Both the position numbers and the translations under genes were made by a program. Below are positions 54,525 through 64,000 of a stretch of DNA of 64,000 bases, in pieces; within the stretch, counting starts at the first letter, position 1; the number at the start of each line of letters is the position of its first letter. The DNA is taken from assembly GCA_014904845.1 (NCBI GenBank), contig MU119229.1:186001-250000 (forward strand), read 5' to 3'. The stretch comes from Acephala macrosclerotiorum. Lineage: Eukaryota; Ascomycota; Leotiomycetes; Helotiales; Mollisiaceae. A model generated the notes under the pieces. That model saw nothing but the letters and a program-made list of their open reading frames with translations. It had not been told where the DNA came from and searched no databases.

Positions 54525-57500
54525 AGACTTTACGACCGCCACGACGTACACTTTAGATCCTTGCGCTGCAGCATTGCACATTTGCCAGCAATATAAAAAG
54601 TGGGTTTGTCTTGGTGTATAGACGGTATGCAACGACGTACTATTAGGTCGTCCCATCTGTCTTATGGAGTTTTAACGGTTCTGCATGTCGTTCCCAAGCA
54701 TATTGTTTTGCTACGGTGTTTTATGCACCTTGCTTTTGTATTTACGACGTCCCCATCTCCCTCCAACCACACATCTAGGAGTCGACGAGAGGACCCCCAC
54801 GCTCCCTACCTGGCCACGCATCTGGCTTCAGTACATATACTCGAATCGGCGTATTACGATGGACGAAAGATGACCGTGACGAATGATTGTGTTCTTTATC
54901 CGAACTTCAACCTCGACTCGATTCCCCCAAAAATTTAGCTTTGGCTTCATGAAAAAACGAAGCCTGATAGGATACCACAATACAGCGACTGGGCAACCAT
55001 CACGATTTACGCCTCACGACCTTATACAGGCTGAGACTCGATCCGACTAATAATACGGGGTTATTCATCACACCACACACCCCCAAAACCTCTATCACAC
55101 TAAATATATACTCGAGTTCTCCTTCCTGTGAACGACGAAAAACGATAGCATATCGAATTTCTCTCCTTCACTACACTACCTACCTACAACACCACTCGAA
55201 AATTCTTTTCGACTCGACTCGGCTTCGCGGAACAACAAACCACCACTTCATGGATTCTGAGCTCTGCACACGCGACTTTGCTGGACAGATCTCGTTGTTG
55301 TCTCTCTCTCATTCGATTGAGGAGGCAGGCAAACGGTTGCATACGGTGGATAATTGAAGCATGGGTCAGGGTTCATGGGATATTTCGGCTGTGGCTTTTG
55401 GAAGCCAAAGGCGGCGATCTGTTCTCTGTAATCTTATCATCGCACAAATCATGTTTGCTTTGAGCTTTTTGCCTGCTGCTGTTGTTGTTGCCGTTGTGTC
55501 TATGTTGATTTTTACTTTTTTGCTTTCTATTTCTTCACATCGGATCTCCTTTTCGGATTCAACTGCGGCGAGAAATCGGGCACGGGTTGGGTTTGAGGGA
55601 GATTGTTGATTGTGGTCTCTTTAATTACGACGGTGATCGTTGTACTTTTCGATGACGTGAGAATACGTTTGTTTGTTATCTGTAATGTGCCCTTTTAATC
55701 GAAATTCATTAATGGGAGATGGGAATATGAGGCGTCATGGGATTATGATTCTATGGGATTCTGGTGAGAGGTCCTCAGGATAGGATTTGGGATTGTTATC
55801 AATCGAATCAAATTGTGTTCCTGTACTGAAGAATGGAATGTGAATGATATTTAACGTGATGGGGTGGATTTTTGAATGTCGGGTCTTTTGTTTCCTGACA
55901 TTCTCTTTCGATATTTCTCCGAAGTGGAGAATGTGTGGGGTTATGTGCAGCGTTTCTTTCCAATATCCGTTCTCGATACGCGATATCTTCTTTCCCCGGA
56001 CCCCACTCTCCCGACTTCTCCTGCTCTCAGACATGCAGCCCTATTTATTGCCCTAAGCTTATTCGCTTTAAGCTTCAATCTGAATGTGTGTTCCAAGAAT
56101 GGGGCCGGTCTACCACTAATTCTCGGTAGGCTCCACATATTTCATCCCCGTCATATACCCGTCATGACATCTCAACCACACTCCTTGCTTCTCACTTCGT
56201 TTCTCCGGTCCCAAGAGGAGGTTCTCATGGTCAGACCACGTTTCCATTTCGTTCAGCAAGCCAGGAGATGTCATGATCAAACCAACACCGACTGTCCTTT
56301 TCGTGCCCCGCTACCCTCCTAATTTTCATGACTCGTGTCGCTTTTACCTTTCCGGACATCATGACTTTGAAATCTTGATGGGGGAGGGGGAGGATTAAGA
56401 CACATAACCTTCTTCCACCCGCTGTCATACATACTTCGCAGTCCGGCTTTGAGATGGACCGCTACGGCGGTAGGAAGCCGGTCCGGTTGCCAGGAACCCA
56501 GCTTTACGTGTTGACTCCAAAGTTGGGAGGGAGATGGAAGAACTATCTATGATGGATGGTTGGGAGGCATTGGTTGAGTCATGATGTGGTGTGGTATGGT
56601 GGTGCATGTCATGATCGAGGTGAGTGGGGATTGTAAGTTGGAGGTAGTGAGGTGTGGCTAGTAGGAAGACTCGACGGCTGCGTATGAATTGAGGAGTGGA
56701 TGGAGAGGGAGAGAAAGAACAAAGACTATTTCAAAATTCTGCCTGTTCGAAATAAGTACGTGGCTTCGGGGATGTTGTACGTCAAAATCGGAGTAGCGAG
56801 ATTAGATACAAAACACCTGCAGTCAAGGAGTCAAGGACTTGACGTTCGAGTGAGCAAGATGAGCTAGCATGACCTATAGATCGGAGGAAGATAGAATACT
56901 CATTAATTCGATGTAGAGAAGGAAAAACAATGTCCCTACTGTAAGGTCATGTCTTCTCCCACCATATCATGATGTTAGAAAATCCATGCAGAAGAGAAGA
57001 AGCGAAGACAAAAAAATATTCCCGACCCGAGGACCCCTCCTGACATGCCGCGCTATCGACGTGCAACAAAACACCCAGATCTAGTTATGGATTCACGGTG
57101 ACGGCATCGAATTCTCATTTTATGATGTCATGTTCGATTTGAAACAGGTAATCTCACATCAGAATCTTAACATGAGCACTGTCCATTTCCACCTTTAGAG
57201 CTAGGCAATCGCTGTTCTAAACTAAGCCAATAAATGAGCCCTGAGCACGTCGATGAGTCAGCTGGAGCATGCAGAATGGATCTTCTTCTGGCGCCCCTTG
57301 AAAATCGGTTATAGTTACCAGGTCCTCTATACACAAATTTTTCTTGTGCCTGTTGTCTAAACACAGCCACTTCTTTAAACTATCAATGTATCATAATGGC
57401 ATTCATCTGAGCCTAGTTTAGAAAAGACACACTACAAGAGTGTATCATGTTGTTGTATATCAAAAGTAGAAGTAGTTCAAGTTTTATTGTTAAAACTCAG

Positions 57501-58681
57501 TGTGCTCCAAGTTTTATTATGCAGAATATTCACAATTCTGGCCGAAGCAGTCTCAGTGAATAAAGCACGTATATTATCCTGCAGTATATTAGTGCATAAT
57601 ACATCAGATACAATCACTTTGAGGTGCAATCTTTGCAAGCTGACGTGCTCGCGGTTGTAGTACTGCAAATAACCTGCTTGAGGCTGAAAAATTCTTTTCT
57701 TAATGTACATAGTAGCGAATAGAAATGGTCCACTTCCGCAAAGATACTTTACGAATCGTCTAACTCTTGTTACCAAACTTCAATTAGTGCCGTAAGAACA
57801 AGGCTCAGGTTCTCGTTCTCCCCACACACCTCTTACTGGCTATTACCGCCCTATATTCAACAAAAGCCTCAGAATGCAATTCACTGGCTGCTTACGGAGA
57901 CTGCCATCGTTGTGAGGAGATTCGTCTTTAGTGTGGACATCAGAACCGCAAGGTCACCTTGACGTGCGGCATAGCACAAAGGTCATCTTCTGCGCATCTT
58001 CCTCAATCACTCTGGCACCACGATCAATCAAAGTTGACACAATTGATGCTCTTTCCCTCCTGGGAAACAAGAAGAGGAGGGCCCATTATCACGATCCAAA
58101 TATCTATCGCGATTCGAATCCCAGATCTGTCTCTTTCTATCTTCAGTATCACTGCTGAAAATGGGCATCTACGAGTCTGTTCGATAGATAGCCTAAGGCA
58201 TCAGTCGGTAGCGACCTAACGATTAGGGTGAAAATCGGTAAGTCAGGGCGTCATTAAAGTACCAAGCCTTAATTACCGGGGCTTCCGTACTACTTCGGGC
58301 CGATATTTTTCAAACCGAGCCCGGAAATTGCGGCTCGGCTTAGATACTTTTCTCGGGCAGTAGATCACGTGTACGAATACGAAGTACTACGTAGTACAGG
58401 CCCTTTTAATTGTTAAACGTAGCCACCCAGCTTACCAAATTGTAGACCAAAAGAGATATTCTGGACAGATGATTGGGCAGACCACTCGGGTTTTCGACAG
58501 AATTTGGACGTATCCGCTCTCGCGTAACAATTAATCGACCCATACTTCGTATTTGAATAGCCGGTCGGGAGACCAGGCAAATGTTTGAGAAACCTTCCGA
58601 CGGCCCCTCAGGTAGTACCCGTAATACGGCGCAACAAGACAGTCCATTTTAGCTTGAGCTTAAGCTTGTAAACAAAGAAAG
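54525..58681. other. Gene-free stretch of about 4.2 kb
   Basis: Only short overlapping frames, none with splice signals or recognisable domains. The first few hundred bases are likely the 3' UTR of the RRM/R3H gene. Around 58300-58420 CG-rich and TA-rich tracts alternate. Confidence 0.4.
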
Positions 58682-60620
58682 ATGCCAGATGACGGTGATA
58701 GCGACGAGCTTTGTGGAGCCTGCGCAAAAGTCGACCTCTTCTCCTTGTTTACTGGGCCGTGGAACCATCCAGAAAAGGGTGTTGAATTCCGATCGCGTGT
58801 GAACGTTGATCTAGGCACGCTCCAAGATGTCAGAACAAACGTCCCATGTCCACTCTGTCGTCTGATAAAGTACGAAGTATACAGACATGATATGGCTTCT
58901 CCAAGGGCACCCTACCCGGAGCGGGTACGACCCTGCAAAAGTTCGGGTTTTCCGTGGACCGATTCGCGTCAACGAGAATGAAACAGACGCAAGGTATCTT
59001 AACGCCAAGACAAGAGCCATGCTGGCGACGCGGCTCGGGTGGGAGCTGTCTAGGACGCCAGACTGTTCCAAGGTGGAATTAGATTGGATCCACCATCATT
59101 TGAAGGCGAACAGATCGGCTGGCATCCAGCTGCTCTGGCTAGATCATTTTTAAATGGATTTCGTACGACAACGATGCAAAATAGTCTCGCACTCCTATCA
59201 CAATGGATCAAAACTTGCCATGAGCACCACCAGGAAAGTTGTGATGCCAGTTGAGAACTCGTATTCAGGTGATATTGGTGGAGAATGCACTGAGACAGTG
59301 ATCAATGTGGGAATGAGGTCTCACGTTCGATCGAGTATCGGCTCATATGGGTTGTCTCAGCTGGACTGGATGCACTAGTGAATTCACTTTATTAAGGGAA
59401 CATTCCCACTTAGCTAGACGGGCAGATTAGACATCACAATACCACTCCTTTTGCCCTCTCAACTGATATGCGAACTTAAGCAAACTGCTGTGTCTCGTCT
59501 CGGATTCAAGCTTGATCGAATTCGGGTGATTGACGTTTTGGAACGGAAATTAGCCGACCATGACCCAAACACGATCACCTATGCCGCTCTCAGTTACGTC
59601 TGGGGCCGAGATACAGCGGAATACACTAAGCTCGCTGATGAGTTGTGGGTACAGCAAAACGGGGCTGGCAATGAATCAGTCTTCCTGCCGCGGCTACTCC
59701 AAAGGCCGTCGAGGAAGCCCTATTCGCTTACAAAACTGTGTTAGTCCCCTATTTGTGGGTAGACCTTTATTGCGTACATTAGAACGATCCAGTGAAAAAG
59801 TTGGCTGAGATCAATGCTATGGGACAGATTTACCATAAATCGCATATCACCCTTGTCGCAGGACTTACTTCAGGCCTCATATCATCAACTGCGGATGACC
59901 TAGGTTCAGCGCCAAGGGTCGAAACCATCGGCGATCGGAGACATATATCTGCCCTACCATCCCTTATCACCCAAATCCGAGGTTCAGATTTATGTAGGAG
60001 GGCCAAATGGCAAAGAGGGTAGCCTTTTTTGAGCAATACGATGTCTCATTTTTATGTGGTGCTGGACATTGGAGGGAAGCCCTTCACTCAGGAAAATTCG
60101 GCCATGATGCACGTATTTTTGATATCGACTTGCTTTCTCATGGAAGTTTTACCCTCTCTGTCCTTGGCTGGCTTCGAACAACCAATTGGGATTTTCGCGA
60201 CTATGATGCAGTGCTTCTTGAATACTCCCAACGGACACTTTCCTACGAGTCCGACAAGCTGAATGCAATCTCGGGCTGTCTCGATCTACTTGCGCAGAAG
60301 AAAGGGATATATTTCTTAGTAGACTACCCTCTGCTGATTTCCATTACGCCCTGCTCTAGTATAGTGAGTATGATAGGCCTCGCGCCGGTTTTCCAAGCTG
60401 GTCATGGGCTGGCTAGCATGCTGACATACAGAGGCACTTAGTCTTCCCACATAACGGCACTTCTAGATCCTTGAGCCCGGCTAACAACGGAAATTTTGAA
60501 TATGAAGATAATGATACTCCCGATATTGAGCTAGCAGGGGATTTTTTCAGCGAGCCGCACCAGCCAAATAAATACTCTCAGCACTTAGTATCGCTTCGAG
60601 TGTCCGGGTTGAATTCCACT
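58682..60620 (+). pseudogene. HET-domain gene, inactivated (5' part)
   Basis: Starts MPDDGDSDELCGACAKVDLF with CxxC and CPLC motifs typical of the N-terminal lead of HET proteins. The HET core follows: YAALSYVWGRD, then after a frameshift near 59690 PKAVEEALFAY and PYLWVDLYCVH, an in-frame TAG (59780-59782) where Gln is expected, and NDPVKKLAEINAMGQIYHKS. Further shifts lead to VSFLCGAGHWREALHS and YSQRTLSYESDKLNAISG. Near 60330 comes ADFHYALL, a TAG (60357-60359) in place of Trp, and DRPRAGFPSWSWAG, the usual HET C-terminal motif. The last block, DTPDIELAGDFFSEPHQPNK to LRVSGLNST, ends exactly at the hAT insertion. HET genes mediate allorecognition cell death; this copy is dead. Confidence 0.82.
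60613..60620. repeat. Target-site duplication, left copy (ATTCCACT)
   Basis: Eight bases directly before the CAGCG terminus of the hAT element, repeated exactly at 63934-63941. Confidence 0.9.
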
Positions 60621-63600
60621 CAGCGAATCAACCTTCCTATCCTGCCGACACGGATAGGAAGGTGGAAACCTTCAACTTGCCTGCTTTCCATAGCGAATAT
60701 CGTAACCTTCCCTTCCTATCCTTCCCAGCGTTGTAAAAGCTGAAAAGCTTCCATTTATGGCCTTATCATCCTTCTCAATCTTTCCATTGGCCGAAAATGT
60801 GAATATCGAAGTGCGATAACTAATTCTAGAGTATAAATCAGATTAACTTAGTGTTATAAAGGCGTAGGTTTTAAGAGTTACTAAGAAATTATTATTATTT
60901 TTTACTCTTTTCTATTATTTACAACACTATAAATTCCTATGTGCAAAGAAAAGAGCGTATTTCTAGAAGGGGTACAAACCTTCGTTTTAACTTTACTCAA
61001 CATTCGTCAAACTCTCTTTCTCAAGAACCAGTTGTAGAATCACCTGCAAATGCGCCAATCGTTCTTGATATTACTTTTACTAATATAGCCTCGAAATTGA
61101 CGCATCAAATGTTCGAGACCGCTCGAGATAACGCTGAATATAATTTAATATATACTAAGATTTCGCGAGATTATAAACTATTGATCAAATCAAAGTATTA
61201 CGTCAAACTGAATTTATATTGCACTCGATTATTCAAAATCTTCGTATAATATAATTTTTTATTACACTCTTTTGAAATCTTTTAAACGAGTCGATCGATA
61301 AGTGTCCAAGAAAAGAAGCAACGGGAGAGGATTGTATAGTATTGTAGACACTATTATACGGCTGAAAAAGAAGAATTTATCATTGGAAAAGAAAATAACC
61401 CGAAAACTAAAAAGCGCTATTTATCAATTGCACATCGAGTTAATATTGAGCATTCAAAGGAAAAGAGTAAAAACACATCGCAGATTCTGTTTGAACGTCT
61501 ACAAACACGAACGAATATCAATCTATCAATCAAATACATCGAAAATCGGTTTATCGATACTATAGTAGCTTTTGTCGTCATTTGCTAGTTATTTTTAAGT
61601 CTAATAGTTAATAACTTGTTTTATGAGTTTTTAAAGATCGTGTATTTAGTAGTAAAATCGATTTTGCTTTTAACAATTGATACAATTCGCGAGTAAATGA
61701 TAAAAACGTTTTTACTACACTAAGAATAATTAAAAACGGATCTCAAGCACTCTTTATCAAAAGTGCACTTTTTTTTCGATCTTTGGAGTTCTTCGAACCA
61801 TATAATACTTTTGAGTATCGTTTATCACTATATTAACTATGCGAGGCGTAATCAAACGATACATTGATAATTTTAATGATTTTCGACGTTATAGTATTAT
61901 TTTTCAGTAATAGTATTATTGTTTTACGAATCGAGTATAGCGTAGTGCGGCCGCGTCGCAAACGATTTTTATTGATTAACTCGATTTCAAATTTTGCTTG
62001 CAATTAAACAATTGAAAGAACTATATTTCGACGAAAATCAAGCACAAATTATTATATCAATTATTAAAAACTACGATTTTGAAAACAATATTAAATACTT
62101 CATTACAAACAACGCTACGAATAACGATACAGCGATTAACGCGATTTTAAGCGAATTATATTAGTATCTCACGAAGAAATAAAAAAAAGCTCGATGTTTG
62201 CAATATTTTAACCACGTTATTAATCTCTTTGTGAAGGCGTTTTTTTATGAGAAAAAAGTAGAAAAGTTCATTATTTCTGTGAAATTATCGAAAACTACAT
62301 TAGATACACAAAAGGAGCTCGAATTATAAAGGAAACGTGGGTCGATTAGTAAGTTTCACAATTTTATTATTTTTATTTACAGGATCCCGCAACGTCGTAA
62401 AATATTCGAATTTATTCTAAAGACGGATAATACAGTATTCATAGAATACAATTATTTCAAACTCGTTATCGATAATACAACGCAATAAAATTCTTTTTAT
62501 AATATAATTAAAAGAATATTGAATTTACGAGAAAAGTTTACACGATTTGTCGAATCTAATAAGAACGAATTACATAATTCTAAAAAGAAAGTAAACCAGA
62601 ATTATACTATAGAAAAGAAAAAATACTTTTTAAAGTATGATAAATTGAATAATAACGATTGAAAAATACTAAAAGAGACTATAGTAATTTTGAAACCTTT
62701 TTATATTTATATTAAACGAGCAAAGGGAAAAAACACGTCCAATGATCGTAAAGTCTTTTTTGATTATATAGTAACGTTGAATACTTTCTTTAATCACGTT
62801 CGAACGCTTCGACAAGTTTTTCTTGCACGAATTGAGGTTATTTAGCTCTTATTAACGTTTGTTGAGTATTTGCAAATAATATTATTCAATTGTTAAATAA
62901 AACTCGATGAATACTTTACTAAAATCAATACTACACTCGCACACTACGTCGCAATCGCTACTCGATCTCAAAGTAAATTTAAATACTTTGAAAGAACATA
63001 GAAACATTGTACGACGTGGCTCGATATAACAACACTAGAACTCTAAATCCCTACTGCAAAAGAAACTATTCTTGACTTCTAAAAAATCGATTACGCAACT
63101 TTTTTTTTTTTTCTTATCAAATCTACGATTCCTACGAAGCGACTACGAGTTGAAATCGACGCTTTTCCTTTTCCCTCTCTCGATCGAATTAGCACGGCAA
63201 TCAACTGCTTAAATAATACAAATGATAAGAATATATTTGCTAATAAAATAAATAAATAGCTATAAATACCGCGATTCGATCTTTCTACGAACACGTTACT
63301 GTCTCAATACTAAGTCTCGCAACTACAAAATCTTTAATTATATCGAATTGAAAAGATAGCTTTAAATATGTGCTCTGTTTTTGCAATATTAATTGAATAC
63401 GAGAAAATCTTTTCTAGTTCAAAACTTATAATTACGGGCCAACGAATACGATTAAAAACTGATATAATTGAGACTACACAATACTTAAAAATGTAGATAA
63501 TTTTTGATCGAAAGAAAACCGGCAGATAAAAAGCAAAACGATAAATTGATAAAGAAAATAAAAAGGTTAAAGAAAACAAGAATCCATAGAATTGGACTAC

Positions 63601-63933
63601 TCCTACGGAACTATACAATTTTTACGACGCGAACGATGCAATTCAAACTACAACACCAAAGAATGTAGTCATAATTGAAAATAGAGATAATATTAGAAGT
63701 GATATTGAAAGTGATGTCGAGTTTACAGAGTAAAAAAAGACAGATTGAGCCGTTTTAAGCGACTTTTGGTATAAATTTTCCCTTTTTTATCTTCCTATTT
63801 TGCCTTCCACGGCTCTTTTATAACCTTCTATTGAATATATATCAACCTTTCCTTCTAATCCTTCCTACGGCGAAAAGACAACCTTTCCTTCCTAGGCCGA
63901 TTTTGACGGTAGGATAGGAAGGTTGAAACGCTG
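60621..63933. mobile_element. Degenerate hAT DNA transposon, AT-saturated (RIP-like)
   Basis: A 3313-bp element. Its ends are imperfect inverted repeats beginning CAGCG..TCAACCTTCCTAT and ending with the complement ..CGCTG. Perfect 8-bp duplications ATTCCACT flank it, as expected for the hAT superfamily. Interior DNA is extremely AT-rich with stops throughout. On the plus strand, transposase remnants read as DNTTQ, stop, NSFYNIIKRILNLREKF (62471 onward), where a functional hAT would have TTRWNS, so CGATGG has become CAATAA. Further on are ILKPFYIYIKRAKG and a LDEYFTKI... HYVAIA block equivalent to the hAT C-terminal region. The G-to-A and C-to-T bias matches repeat-induced point mutation. Confidence 0.88.
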
Positions 63934-63941
63934 ATTCCACT
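63934..63941. repeat. Target-site duplication, right copy (ATTCCACT)
   Basis: Exact match to 60613-60620, directly after the element's CGCTG end. Confidence 0.9.
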
Positions 63942-64000
63942 GTCACGATCAAATCGGAAGTCGCAAAATTCTTTATTGACATCAGGGCGGATTTGGCCCC
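63942..64000 (+). pseudogene. HET-domain gene, continuation after the hAT insertion (partial)
   Basis: After removing the element and one duplication copy, the frame ...LRVSGLNST continues as VTIKSEVAKFFIDIRADLA and runs off the window, still open. This confirms the insertion was into a coding exon. Confidence 0.75.

Noticed and set aside
55278..55609. Short hydrophobic frames at 55.3-55.6 kb
   Set aside because: Low-complexity hydrophobic runs in pyrimidine-rich DNA without a convincing gene structure.
57477..57776. 99-codon minus-strand frame near 57.6 kb
   Set aside because: No domain, splice signals or neighbouring exons; AT-rich chance frame more likely.
60941..61565. Lys/Ile-rich frames inside the AT-rich element
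   Set aside because: Products of AT-biased decay in the transposon, not intact genes.
1..64000. CRISPR arrays, tRNA and rRNA genes
   Set aside because: No spaced direct repeats, cloverleaf or rRNA-like sequence noticed by eye; eukaryotic context excludes CRISPR. A tRNA scan was not possible.

Overview
The window is nuclear DNA of a filamentous ascomycete. Genes are interrupted by short introns of about 45-80 nt with GTRNGY donors, CTAAC/CTGAC-like branch sites and YAG acceptors. The proteins include Zn(II)2Cys6 regulators, a Clr5-domain protein, a HET-domain gene and a GH12 glucanase. An AT-saturated transposon carries RIP-like G:C to A:T changes. A leotiomycete-like fungus is a reasonable guess, but the sequence alone does not prove it.

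Layout. 0-9 kb: a protein with a C-terminal Cys6 cluster (+), two unrecognised multi-exon loci (-), a coiled-coil protein (+) and a Zn2Cys6 regulator (-). 9-15.4 kb: a broken short-chain dehydrogenase, an intact seven-exon Zn2Cys6 regulator whose finger is split by an 18-nt exon, and a broken DMATS-type prenyltransferase, which together look like the debris of a secondary-metabolite locus. 16.6-22.9 kb: secreted GH12 endoglucanase, DUF1304 membrane protein, FAD monooxygenase and secreted alpha/beta hydrolase; the last two share CGGATCCG palindromes upstream. 23.2-25.4 kb: a degraded region with an Ulp1-like fragment.

25.5-32.4 kb is the most unusual block. An HSPA12-type Hsp70 is flanked by two coiled-coil proteins that share the same C-terminal domain. 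32.9-39.8 kb holds replication factor C subunit 3, a small protein, an F-box-like protein and a Clr5-domain protein. 40.4-45.0 kb is rich in small repeats: two MITE-like elements (one with a TA duplication, sitting inside a coding exon), a minisatellite and a short inverted repeat. 45.4-47.4 kb holds a secreted Pro/Ala-rich protein with many NGT sequons and a homopolymer frameshift.

52.5-54.5 kb encodes an RRM+R3H RNA-binding protein of the Pin4/Cip2 type. 54.5-58.6 kb looks gene-free. 58.7 kb to the end is a dead HET-domain gene into which a 3.3-kb, heavily mutated hAT element has inserted with a perfect 8-bp target duplication; the HET reading frame resumes after it and runs off the window. 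All exon joins were worked out by eye from splice signals and phase, without transcript or database evidence.
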